NCBI GenBank assembly: GCA_016199485.1
Contig: JACQGO010000170.1
Coordinates: 1-42,797, forward strand
Origin: Betaproteobacteria bacterium
GTDB lineage: Bacteria > Pseudomonadota > Gammaproteobacteria > Burkholderiales > SG8-41
Direction: 5' to 3'
DNA: 42,797 nucleotides
The translations under genes and the position numbers were made by a program. The notes under the pieces were generated by a model that saw only the letters and a program-made list of their open reading frames with translations, made no database searches and had not been told where the DNA came from. Shown here one piece after another: positions 34,884-42,410 of the stretch; the stretch's first letter is position 1; each line of letters begins with the position of its first letter.

Positions 34884-35323
34884 TGGACCGCCCCCCGCCG
34901 CTCTGGCTCCTGGTGGCGGAGCTTCTGCTCCTGGGGGTGATCGTGTGGCTCGCCCTGGGCGCGGCTCACGCTGGGCCTTCCGTCGCCGAGGCCGCCCCGG
35001 AGTGCTGGTCGGCCCTCGGCGTGGCCGTGAGAACTATAGATGGAGACAGCTTCATCGCCCGGTTGAAAATCTGGCATGGGCTTGAGGTGACGGAGCGAAT
35101 CAGGCTCCTCGGGGTGGACACTCCGGAGCGCAAGGGCCCGACGATGGCCCAGGCCCTCCAAGCCCGGGCTTTCACGGACCGCTGGCTCGGGCAGGAGCCC
35201 TTTGAGGTGCGGAGCTGCGCACGGGACTCGTTTGGGCGGGCGCTGGCGACCGTGCGGCGGGGCGGGGACGACCTCGCGGACAAGCTCCTTGAGGCGGGCC
35301 TGGCCGTTCCTTTCCGGCGATGA
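34883..35323 (+). CDS. Membrane-anchored/exported SNase-like (thermonuclease) protein
   Basis: N-terminal TM then VRTIDGDSFIARLK...RIRLLGVDTPERK...DSFGRALATV. Confidence 0.85.
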   Translation: MDRPPPLWLLVAELLLLGVIVWLALGAAHAGPSVAEAAPECWSALGVAVRTIDGDSFIARLKIWHGLEVTERIRLLGVDTPERKGPTMAQALQARAFTDRWLGQEPFEVRSCARDSFGRALATVRRGGDDLADKLLEAGLAVPFRR

Positions 35324-35838
35324 GGGCACGACGGTTCTCTGGCCCCGTCCTTTGGCCCCGCGCCTCGCCCCGCAAGGCCATCCAGGCGACTCGGGCGGCG
35401 CTGCAGCCTGGCGATCGGCGAGGAAAGAGGGTCTCTCCCCTGGGACCCCGGCCTTCGCGGGTCCTAGCGCCTGGTATCCGCACGCCAGCGTGCGGGCCGT
35501 TCCGCCCGTGCCGGAGGTGCGGCCGGCCCATCCCGTGGCATAGCCGGCGAGACGCCAAGGGACGCCTGGGACCAGAGGCTCGGTCGAGCTACGCCCGCCG
35601 GGTCTATTGCGGCCAGGCGTGCAATGGCGGCGCGCCCCGGGGCAACCGTCTGGCGCGGGAGTTCGAGGCCGTCCGGAAGGCCGCGCGTCGGCGGAGCTTG
35701 GAAGACGACGGACCGCTGGAGACGCCGCCGCCCTACGGCCACGAGTGCGCGGTGTGCGGGTTTCCGGTCCGCGCCGGCCACCCCCTGCACCGGCAAGAGC
35801 GGCCCGACCGGAGCGGCCCATCGGTCATCACGGTCTAG
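35320..35838 (+). CDS. Zn-finger-like hypothetical protein
   Basis: CRRCGRPIPW...YCGQAC...CAVCGFPV. Confidence 0.55.
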   Translation: MRARRFSGPVLWPRASPRKAIQATRAALQPGDRRGKRVSPLGPRPSRVLAPGIRTPACGPFRPCRRCGRPIPWHSRRDAKGRLGPEARSSYARRVYCGQACNGGAPRGNRLAREFEAVRKAARRRSLEDDGPLETPPPYGHECAVCGFPVRAGHPLHRQERPDRSGPSVITV

Positions 35839-35847
35839 CCTTCTTAA

Positions 35848-36012
35848 TTAGTCCTTCCGGTTTAAACGGTCATTCAGCGCATCTAAGAGTGCCCAGATTC
35901 CAGCGACAAGAAACACTACGGGGAGCCATTCGGATACGTTAATCCACCACGGTGGCAGTTCGACGACCCAATAAGCCACGGCGAGAGCGAGCAGAACTAG
36001 TCCTCCGAACAT
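35848..36012 (-). CDS. 54-aa membrane protein
   Basis: Reverse strand: MFGGLVLLALAVAYWVVELPPWWINVSEWLPVVFLVAGIWALLDALNDRLNRKD. Confidence 0.5.
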   Translation of the reverse strand: MFGGLVLLALAVAYWVVELPPWWINVSEWLPVVFLVAGIWALLDALNDRLNRKD

Positions 36013-36015
36013 TGA

Positions 36016-36324
36016 TCATTGTCCTATGTTCCGCCACCCCCGTAAAAAATGTCGTACCTTGACCAAGCGGGGCAAGGGAGTTGAGCGTATCCCCAACGAG
36101 GGCAGGGGGGCAAGGGGAAATCCCACACGAGAGATCATCGCCGAGTCGAGCCGGTCAGCAGCCATTTTGGACAGGAGCGCCCCCGACACAAACTGGCCCA
36201 CGATCTGACACACCAGGGCTCCCGGCAGGATGCCGACGAGTCGGAGACCCGACCAAACTTCACATTCGCTGGTAGCATCTAGCGGTTGGCGCCACCCTCG
36301 GCGGTAGAAGACGAACTGGAGCAT
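36016..36324 (-). CDS. Hypothetical protein in immunity-region operon
   Basis: 102 aa, reverse strand, adjacent to repressor. Confidence 0.4.
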   Translation of the reverse strand: MLQFVFYRRGWRQPLDATSECEVWSGLRLVGILPGALVCQIVGQFVSGALLSKMAADRLDSAMISRVGFPLAPLPSLGIRSTPLPRLVKVRHFLRGWRNIGQ

Positions 36325-36348
36325 TCGATTCGCCTCTGATCTTCCTCC

Positions 36349-36810
36349 TCATATCCAAGCAAGGACTGGGCCAGGACGGAGCGCCCGAATGATCGCCCAG
36401 AGCCAACGTCCGATAAGGGGGAGAAGGTCTAGCACGTTCCCTACCTGTAGCGGTCTGTCCGACATTCCCTCCCTACGCAATTCCCCGGCGACAGCGGGCG
36501 CGGCCAGCAGGCTCCATCCGGCCAAGAGGCCGGCGAGCCAGAGGAGTAAAGGGTGGGACTCTTTTCCTTCGCCGAAGAGCAGCCAGCCTGCCGAGACATG
36601 TAAGGCCCGCGCGATTTCAATGATCCGCCAGTTCTCGGGGATCGCCCCGCCATTCATCCAGCGACCGACCGTGGCAAGGTCGTATCCATGCTCCAATGCA
36701 AACCGTTTCGCCGCGGGGCGCCGCCCAGTCCAATAGCCCGCTCGTTGAAGGGCTTCCCGGAATCGCGCCGCAAAGCCTAAGCGGAATTCAAGCGGTTGGG
36801 CCTCCCTCAT
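36349..36810 (-). CDS. XRE-family repressor with C-terminal TM segments
   Basis: GYDLATVGRWMNGGAIPENWRIIEIARALHVSAGWLLFGEG then LLLWLAGLLAGWSLLAAPAVA and LDLLPLIGRWLWAIIRAL; GGGGAGGAG SD. Confidence 0.75.
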   Translation of the reverse strand: MREAQPLEFRLGFAARFREALQRAGYWTGRRPAAKRFALEHGYDLATVGRWMNGGAIPENWRIIEIARALHVSAGWLLFGEGKESHPLLLWLAGLLAGWSLLAAPAVAGELRREGMSDRPLQVGNVLDLLPLIGRWLWAIIRALRPGPVLAWI

Positions 36811-36844
36811 GGCTCCTCCCCAAGATATTGTGTATTTTTTCCCC

Positions 36845-36873
36845 TTGACAACCTCTCATGGTGTGCCTACCAT
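36845..36873 (+). promoter_or_regulatory. Sigma70-type promoter TTGACA-17-TACCAT for the cro-like gene
   Basis: -35 36845..36850, -10 36868..36873. Confidence 0.75.
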
Positions 36874-36876
36874 GAG
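36855..36876. promoter_or_regulatory. Operator palindrome CTCATGGT-gtgcct-ACCATGAG
   Basis: Perfect 8-bp arms overlapping the -10 between divergent repressor and cro-like genes. Confidence 0.8.
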
Positions 36877-36882
36877 ACCAGC

Positions 36883-37098
36883 ATGGGAACCAACCTACTC
36901 ACTTCGCCTGCCACGCTACCGAGAAACTTAGCCGTTGTCAAGCGGCGGCTGAAGAAGAAGGGCCTGAGCGCCTGGACTGTCGCACAAAGGGCTGGTGTCA
37001 GCGAAGCGATGGTCTGGATGGTGCTGGCCGGGCGCCGGAAGTCGGCGCGGGTCATGGCCGTCATCGAGCAGATGCTTCAGCGCACGCCGGTCGCCTGA
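36883..37098 (+). CDS. Cro-like HTH protein (likely leaderless)
   Basis: NLAVVKRRLKKKGLSAWTVAQRAGVSEAMVWMVLAGRRKSARV. Confidence 0.7.
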   Translation: MGTNLLTSPATLPRNLAVVKRRLKKKGLSAWTVAQRAGVSEAMVWMVLAGRRKSARVMAVIEQMLQRTPVA

Positions 37099-37217
37099 TG
37101 ACAGTGAAAACCCTCCCCGCCGCTCTGATCCCCAGGCGCGACAGGGAGGGCGACCACCGAACGGCTTGATCCTACTGCCAGGAGGCGGGCCGGGTCAAGC
37201 CAGAAGGAGAACAAGAC

Positions 37218-37568
37218 ATGACGGAACGGCGGTGGCATCCGGTCGGCAGCAGCGGGAATTTCATGAAGTGGATCGAGAAGGGCCAGAAGGTGGAGGGCGC
37301 GTGGGAGGGGAGCACGCCGGGCAAATTTGGCGATCTCGGAATCGTCAAGCAGCCCGACGGCATGAAAGTCACCTTCCCGCTCCATACTGTCTTGGCCGAC
37401 CGCCTTCGTCGTGTCCGCGAAGGGGCGGAGATTCTGATTGAATATCTCGGCAAGGAGACGTCCAAAGGCGGTCGCACATTCAAGAACTTCGAGGTGATGG
37501 TGGGCAACCTCGACGATCTCATCTCGGAGGCAGCCGAGACGGAGGCTGACAAGGAGGTCCCGTTTTGA
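37218..37568 (+). CDS. Early hypothetical protein (possible ssDNA-binding role)
   Basis: AGAAGGAGAACAAGACATG start; precedes exonuclease. Confidence 0.65.
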   Translation: MTERRWHPVGSSGNFMKWIEKGQKVEGAWEGSTPGKFGDLGIVKQPDGMKVTFPLHTVLADRLRRVREGAEILIEYLGKETSKGGRTFKNFEVMVGNLDDLISEAAETEADKEVPF

Positions 37569-38401
37569 AAAAGGAAATTCGGCAGGTTGATGCCTCACGC
37601 GGCATCGTGCAGGTGACCGTGTGCGATGAGAGGTTTTACGCTCGGCCCACGGTGAATCCGGTGACAGGGATTCCGGAAGGGTACGAGTACGTTCCGTCCG
37701 CCACCTGGATCTGCTCCCACTATCCGAAGGGCGTGGGATTTTGGAAATGGTTGGCCTCGACGGGCTGGGACGAGGCCGAGGCGATCAAGCAGGCGGCGGG
37801 CGACAAGGGGTCGAAGGTGCATCAGGCCATCGGCGATCTCCTCGCTGGCAAGACCATTCCTATGGACGCCCCCTATCTCAACCGAACCACCGGCCAGCCC
37901 GAACCGCTGAGTCTGGAGGAATACGAATGCCTTCTCTCCTTCAAGAACTGGTGGGCGACCGCCAAGCCGGAGTTCGTCGCCTCCGAGTTCGTGCTGTGGG
38001 GGGATGGCTACGCGGGCACGGGGGACCTCTTCTGCAAGATCGACGGGCAGCCGTGGCTGATTGACGTCAAAACCAGCCAATACGTCTGGCCAGAGCACGA
38101 ACTCCAGGTGTCGGCCTACCGGCACGCCCTCCCGGAGGAGTGGGATTCCCCGCTGGCGCCCCCGAAGCTCGGCATTCTCCAGGTCGGCTACCGCCGGAAC
38201 GAGCGGCGCTGGAAGCTCACGGAAGTCGCAGATCAATTTGATCTGTTCCTTTCAGCCAAGACGATCTGGGCAAAAGAGACGGCTGGGCAGGAGCCATTCA
38301 AGCGGGACTATCCGCTGGAAATTTCCCTCATCGGGGAGTCAGAAGTTCCGCTCGAAGAGCCCAGCAAGAAATCACGTCGCGTGACGGCGGTGCGCGGATG
38401 A
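37565..38401 (+). CDS. PD-(D/E)XK exonuclease (RecB/Cas4-like fold)
   Basis: GTGDLFCKIDGQPWLIDVKTSQYVWPEHELQVSAYRHAL. Confidence 0.8.
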   Translation: MKKEIRQVDASRGIVQVTVCDERFYARPTVNPVTGIPEGYEYVPSATWICSHYPKGVGFWKWLASTGWDEAEAIKQAAGDKGSKVHQAIGDLLAGKTIPMDAPYLNRTTGQPEPLSLEEYECLLSFKNWWATAKPEFVASEFVLWGDGYAGTGDLFCKIDGQPWLIDVKTSQYVWPEHELQVSAYRHALPEEWDSPLAPPKLGILQVGYRRNERRWKLTEVADQFDLFLSAKTIWAKETAGQEPFKRDYPLEISLIGESEVPLEEPSKKSRRVTAVRG

Positions 38402-38411
38402 GGAGGAACCC

Positions 38412-38600
38412 ATGGGGCATCCCGACCAGGCTCGAGTGACCGAGACGCCCGGCGACGAATCTCTCAGCCGCGTCACCGCCGCCCGGGACCTTCTCCGATT
38501 GGAGCGGCGCATTGCCCGCGTCGAGGCGGCCCTGCGACTCCTGCTGGCGCATCGGGAGCGGTTGGTCAGGCTCCTCGACCAAGAGGGAGGGGCGGCGTGA
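38412..38600 (+). CDS. Small coiled-coil protein
   Basis: GAGGAACCCATG; 62 aa helical. Confidence 0.6.
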   Translation: MGHPDQARVTETPGDESLSRVTAARDLLRLERRIARVEAALRLLLAHRERLVRLLDQEGGAA

Positions 38601-38857
38601 CGTGTCGAAGCGCGGTGACCGAGGGAACTCGCCCGATGGTCGGGCGGGGCGGGCGGCTGGGCTCTGGCGAAACCGGGGGCGAAACGCCCCAGCCGCCCGT
38701 GTCTTATTTCCAGCTCGTCCGCGACTGCAAGCGCCAGCTGATCGAGGCCGCCTTGCGGGAGAGCGGGGGCAATCGGGCTGAGGCCGCGCGCCAGCTGGGG
38801 ATTCAACGGAGTCATCTCTATCGGCTGATTCGCCAGCTGGAGATTCACTCGCCATGA
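38597..38857 (+). CDS. Fis-type (HTH_8) DNA-binding protein
   Basis: RQLIEAALRESGGNRAEAARQLGIQRSHLYRLIRQL. Confidence 0.75.
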   Translation: MTCRSAVTEGTRPMVGRGGRLGSGETGGETPQPPVSYFQLVRDCKRQLIEAALRESGGNRAEAARQLGIQRSHLYRLIRQLEIHSP

Positions 38858-39066
38858 CGATCCCGGCCACCATTCCCCAGGACGCCCAGGCGCGCCGGGT
38901 GCGGCTCTTGTCGCGCCTCGAGCGCCGCATGAGTCGGATGGATGGCACCCTCGGGCGGCTCCAGCGCCTGCGGCAGCTCCTGCGGCCGCTGCTCACGCGG
39001 CTGCGCACCGGAGAAGATCCAGGGGTCGTGGAAGCAGAGCTTCGCCGAATGGGCTGGAAGCGATGA
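38854..39066 (+). CDS. Small helical protein
   Basis: RRVRLLSRLERRMSRMDGTLGRLQRLRQLLRPLL. Confidence 0.55.
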   Translation: MTIPATIPQDAQARRVRLLSRLERRMSRMDGTLGRLQRLRQLLRPLLTRLRTGEDPGVVEAELRRMGWKR

Positions 39067-39299
39067 GGCGTCACGCTGGCGTGCGGGCGGGAGGAACACT
39101 CCATGTCCTCGTGGACGAGCCCCGGCGGCGAGAGGAGGGGCGTGATCTCGCGCCGCTCACGTGGCCGGAAAACCCGGAGGCCCGGCCCTATCTGGATGCG
39201 CACGGCGAGGTGGTCATTCCCTTGGACACGCCCTGGAAATTCCGCTGGTGGGCCGGCGGGCAGAGTGTGCAGCAGACGCGCAAGGAGCTTGCCGGATGA
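39063..39299 (+). CDS. Hypothetical protein
   Basis: Overlapping ATGA starts; 78 aa. Confidence 0.5.
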   Translation: MRRHAGVRAGGTLHVLVDEPRRREEGRDLAPLTWPENPEARPYLDAHGEVVIPLDTPWKFRWWAGGQSVQQTRKELAG

Positions 39300-39568
39300 T
39301 CTGTGCCCTGTCCTCGTGTCAGCTCCCCTTCGAGCCCCGCGACCCCGCGCAGAAGTACCACCGCCGCGCCTGTGGCCAGCGAGCCTCGGCCTTGCGGCGG
39401 GCGGGCGGCTTCCGGCTCCCACGCGGGCGACCGCCGGCCCTCGTGACCGCTGCGCTCAAGATCGTCAAATGGGCGGAGCAGCGGAAGCCGGCGGTTCTTG
39501 AGGCGTGGGGAATTCCACGCCGGCGGGCGGGCAGCGGGCGATTGTACGACGAGGTTGTACATTCCTAA
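39296..39568 (+). CDS. Zn-finger-like hypothetical protein
   Basis: MICALSSCQLPFEPRDPAQKYHRRACGQRA (C-x4-C...H-x3-C). Confidence 0.6.
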   Translation: MICALSSCQLPFEPRDPAQKYHRRACGQRASALRRAGGFRLPRGRPPALVTAALKIVKWAEQRKPAVLEAWGIPRRRAGSGRLYDEVVHS

Positions 39569-39825
39569 TGAACGTCCCCCGTCTCGGCCATCTGACGGAC
39601 TTGCCCCTGGCCCTCCGATATCCGCTGGCGGCCTGGTTCAGCCTGGACCGGACGAGCATCTGGGTCCTGAGTGATGGGCTCGTATCCTGCTCGGCCTGCG
39701 AGACTATGCGGGCGGTATTTCAGCTCACGCGCCGGGCGGGGCGGGTGGAGGCGCGATGCCTCAGCTGTGCGAAAGAACCCCATGAAGCGGACGCCCCTGC
39801 GACGGCGCACGCCACTAAGGACTAA
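39568..39825 (+). CDS. CxxC hypothetical protein
   Basis: VSCSACETMRAVFQLTRRAGRVEARCLSCAKE. Confidence 0.6.
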   Translation: MNVPRLGHLTDLPLALRYPLAAWFSLDRTSIWVLSDGLVSCSACETMRAVFQLTRRAGRVEARCLSCAKEPHEADAPATAHATKD

Positions 39826-40342
39826 CCGCCACGATCCACGCCAGCGCGTGGATCGCCCAGGCGAGACGCACCCCCCTGGCGCGAGATGGCTGGTCCTCTG
39901 CCGGATGATCCGCAGGCGGGATCAGACGTGCCGATATTGCGGGGGCGCGGCGGCGGGCGCGGGGGGCGCGATTGATCATCTGCTGCCGCGCCGGCTCTTC
40001 CCCCACGGACAGGGGGATTTCCCGGACAATCTGGCCTTGCTCTGCGTGGAGCACCATGCCGTCAAGACCTCGATCATCGAACCCGCGCTGTACCGGGGGG
40101 ACTATCTGGCCTTCTCGATGTTTCTGGACCGGATTCGGATCAGTGGTCCGGTGCCCTGCGCGGATGCCATCGGCGACGCCCTCGCCAAGCTGCGGCAGCT
40201 CCTGGAGGGCCAGCCCGTGAGCCGAGGCGGCCGGATGACCCGGCTCGACGGGCGGCTCAGGTATCAGGGCGTGGCCCACAAGTGTCGGAAATGCGGACGC
40301 AACCACAAGACGCGGGCGCACGGGAAGAAGGGGCAGAAGTGA
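39782..40342 (+). CDS. HNH endonuclease (early region)
   Basis: RRRDQTCRYCGG...GAIDHLLPRRLFPHGQGDFPDNLALLCVEHHAVKT. Confidence 0.75.
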   Translation: MKRTPLRRRTPLRTNRHDPRQRVDRPGETHPPGARWLVLCRMIRRRDQTCRYCGGAAAGAGGAIDHLLPRRLFPHGQGDFPDNLALLCVEHHAVKTSIIEPALYRGDYLAFSMFLDRIRISGPVPCADAIGDALAKLRQLLEGQPVSRGGRMTRLDGRLRYQGVAHKCRKCGRNHKTRAHGKKGQK

Positions 40343-40863
40343 TGCCGAAGGGTCGCCGCTCCCTCCCCATCCTCGCCCTGCCCCCGCTGCCCGGCACGCT
40401 GAGAGCGACGAGTTGGACCTTGCCCACCAAGCTCTCCTACGGCGAGTATGAGCGGCTCTGCCGAAGTTTCGGCGGGGGTGCCCGCGGGCTCTCCAACATG
40501 CTCCAGTGGGCGGCGGGCGACCTGATTTGCTACGGAGAGCGCCTGTACGGGGAGAAAACCTACCACGCCCTGGAGTTCTTGGGCTTCGATGAGCGCACGC
40601 TCTCCAACTACGCTCGGGTCGCCTCAGTGTTCCCGCTGGCACGCCGGCGTGCGCTGCCGCTGACCCACGCCCACCACGCCGAAGTGGCGGCGCTGCACCC
40701 CGAGGAGCAGGACGAATGGCTCGACAAGGCCGCAAAAGAGGGCTGGACCCGTGCGGAGCTTAGGCGGGCGATGAAGCGGGAGACCGCGGAGGCCTCGGGG
40801 CCTGATCCGCCCCATCCGCCTCATATCTGCGGCACCTGCGGGGCGACATGGGACGGGCAATGA
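40342..40863 (+). CDS. DNA-binding-like protein (ParB/HTH-like central part) with C-terminal Zn-ribbon half
   Basis: YGERLYGEKTYHALEFLGFDERTLSNYARVASVFP...HHAEVAALHPEEQDEWLDKAAKEGWTRAELRRAMK. Confidence 0.6.
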   Translation: MPKGRRSLPILALPPLPGTLRATSWTLPTKLSYGEYERLCRSFGGGARGLSNMLQWAAGDLICYGERLYGEKTYHALEFLGFDERTLSNYARVASVFPLARRRALPLTHAHHAEVAALHPEEQDEWLDKAAKEGWTRAELRRAMKRETAEASGPDPPHPPHICGTCGATWDGQ

Positions 40864-40885
40864 ACCCTTTTCGGATCGAGAGCCA

Positions 40886-41704
40886 GTGGCGCGATATCAC
40901 CCAATTTACGAAGGCCTCTGGGACGATGGCAAGCTCGAAGGCCTCTCGTTTGAATGCCATGGCTTCTTCGCCTTCCTTTGCTCGAACAAACGGTGCCGAC
41001 CCTCAGGGATCTACCGCGCGACGGACGGACAACTGGCCGAAGATTCCGGGTTGTCCGTCGGGAAGGTCCATACCTATCTGGATGCTCTCGCTACCCGCTC
41101 CCGGATCGTCCGGGATGGGGCTTGGCTGTTCGTTCGCGGCTACCTCGACCGCCAGCCGAAACACGAGCGGCTGATGAAACAGGTTGCCGGGGATCTCAGC
41201 GAATGCACGTCAGAGGCTATCGGATTGGCCTTTTTCCAACGATATCCGCTACTTCTTCAGCCCATGCGAGCACTTGTCGGCAACTTGCCCGCATATACTT
41301 CATCCTCACCCTCATCCTCAGCTTCACCCTCAGCTTCACATACCCCCCCTCCCCCCTTTCAGGAAAAGGGGGGGTCGTTGCCGTTTGAGAAGTTCTGGAT
41401 GGCCTACCCCAGCAAGACCGGCAGAGGCATCGCCGAAGAGGCATGGGGAAAACTCATCGCTGGAAAAGGGCGGCATCAGGGGAAACCGAGACCGAGCATG
41501 GATGAGATCCTGGCGGCGATTGAGAAGCAGCGTGCTGGCCGGAAATGGCGCGAGGGCATTATCCCGAACCCTGCGACGTGGGTGAATCAGCGCCGGTGGC
41601 ATGACGAAGTGGACGCCAGCCCGGTCCTGACGCCGAAGACGCAGGGCAATGTCGAGGCGCTCCGCCGGTTCACCGCGCGCGGGCAGAAGGAGTCCCAGTC
41701 ATGA
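40886..41704 (+). CDS. Lambda-O-like replication initiator (winged helix + linker + C-terminal domain)
   Basis: YRATDGQLAEDSGLSVGKVHTYLDALATRSRIVRDGAWLFVRGYL; Ser/Pro linker; FEKFWMAYPSKTGRG. Confidence 0.7.
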   Translation: MARYHPIYEGLWDDGKLEGLSFECHGFFAFLCSNKRCRPSGIYRATDGQLAEDSGLSVGKVHTYLDALATRSRIVRDGAWLFVRGYLDRQPKHERLMKQVAGDLSECTSEAIGLAFFQRYPLLLQPMRALVGNLPAYTSSSPSSSASPSASHTPPPPFQEKGGSLPFEKFWMAYPSKTGRGIAEEAWGKLIAGKGRHQGKPRPSMDEILAAIEKQRAGRKWREGIIPNPATWVNQRRWHDEVDASPVLTPKTQGNVEALRRFTARGQKESQS

Positions 41705-42279
41705 CGGATGGGGATCGCGCCGCCTTCGCGGGCATCCTGGCTGGACTCGCGGAAGTCTTTGGCGAGGCGGTATCCGATCTTCGCGCTGAGGGATATTTCC
41801 AGGCCCTTCGCGGTTATGACATGGGGGAGATCGAGGCGATGGCGGCGAGCGCGATCAGTCACTGCCGATTTTTCCCCCGGCCAGCCGATCTGATCGAACA
41901 GCTCGAGGGCTCCGAGGCGGATCGGGCGGAGGCGGCCTGGCGGATTGTGGACATGGCCTTCCGCGACATCGGGCAATACCAGAGTGTGCGATTTGCGGAT
42001 GCCGCGATTGCGGAGGCGCTGCTCCAGGTCTGGGGCGGCTGGATCGAGGCGAATGAGGATTATCACGAATTGGAGGAACCCGCTTGGATCGCTAAGCGAA
42101 AAGAATTTCTTTCGGCCTATCGCGCGGCGGATCGACATCGAAACGCGCTGTCTCCTCGCGCACTACCTGGCCTTCATGAACAACGGAATGCCGCCAAGGG
42201 CTTTCAGGAGATTGCTGACCATCAACGGAAGACTGCGGCGCTGGTGGGAATCACCCCGCGCCGAGCTCTGTCATCGTGA
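41701..42279 (+). CDS. Replicative helicase loader/inhibitor-like protein (DUF6475-like by recollection)
   Basis: FAGILAGLAEVFGEAVSDLRAEGYFQALRGYDMGEIEAMAASAISHCRFFPRPADLIEQLEG. Confidence 0.65.
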   Translation: MTDGDRAAFAGILAGLAEVFGEAVSDLRAEGYFQALRGYDMGEIEAMAASAISHCRFFPRPADLIEQLEGSEADRAEAAWRIVDMAFRDIGQYQSVRFADAAIAEALLQVWGGWIEANEDYHELEEPAWIAKRKEFLSAYRAADRHRNALSPRALPGLHEQRNAAKGFQEIADHQRKTAALVGITPRRALSS

Positions 42280-42362
42280 TTGCGGCGGGCTTCGCGGAGG
42301 TCCGGCGGCTTCTGGCGGGGGCGCAGGCGGAGATCGTCCGCGCGAATCAGCGGGCGGCGTGA
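42276..42362 (+). CDS. 28-aa helical peptide
   Basis: GTGA overlap; VIAAGFAEVRRLLAGAQAEIVRANQRAA. Confidence 0.4.
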   Translation: MIAAGFAEVRRLLAGAQAEIVRANQRAA

Positions 42363-42410
42363 GTCGCGGAGTGTGTGGAGCGAAAGAGGCCGTGAAAAAG
42401 GAGAGTATCC

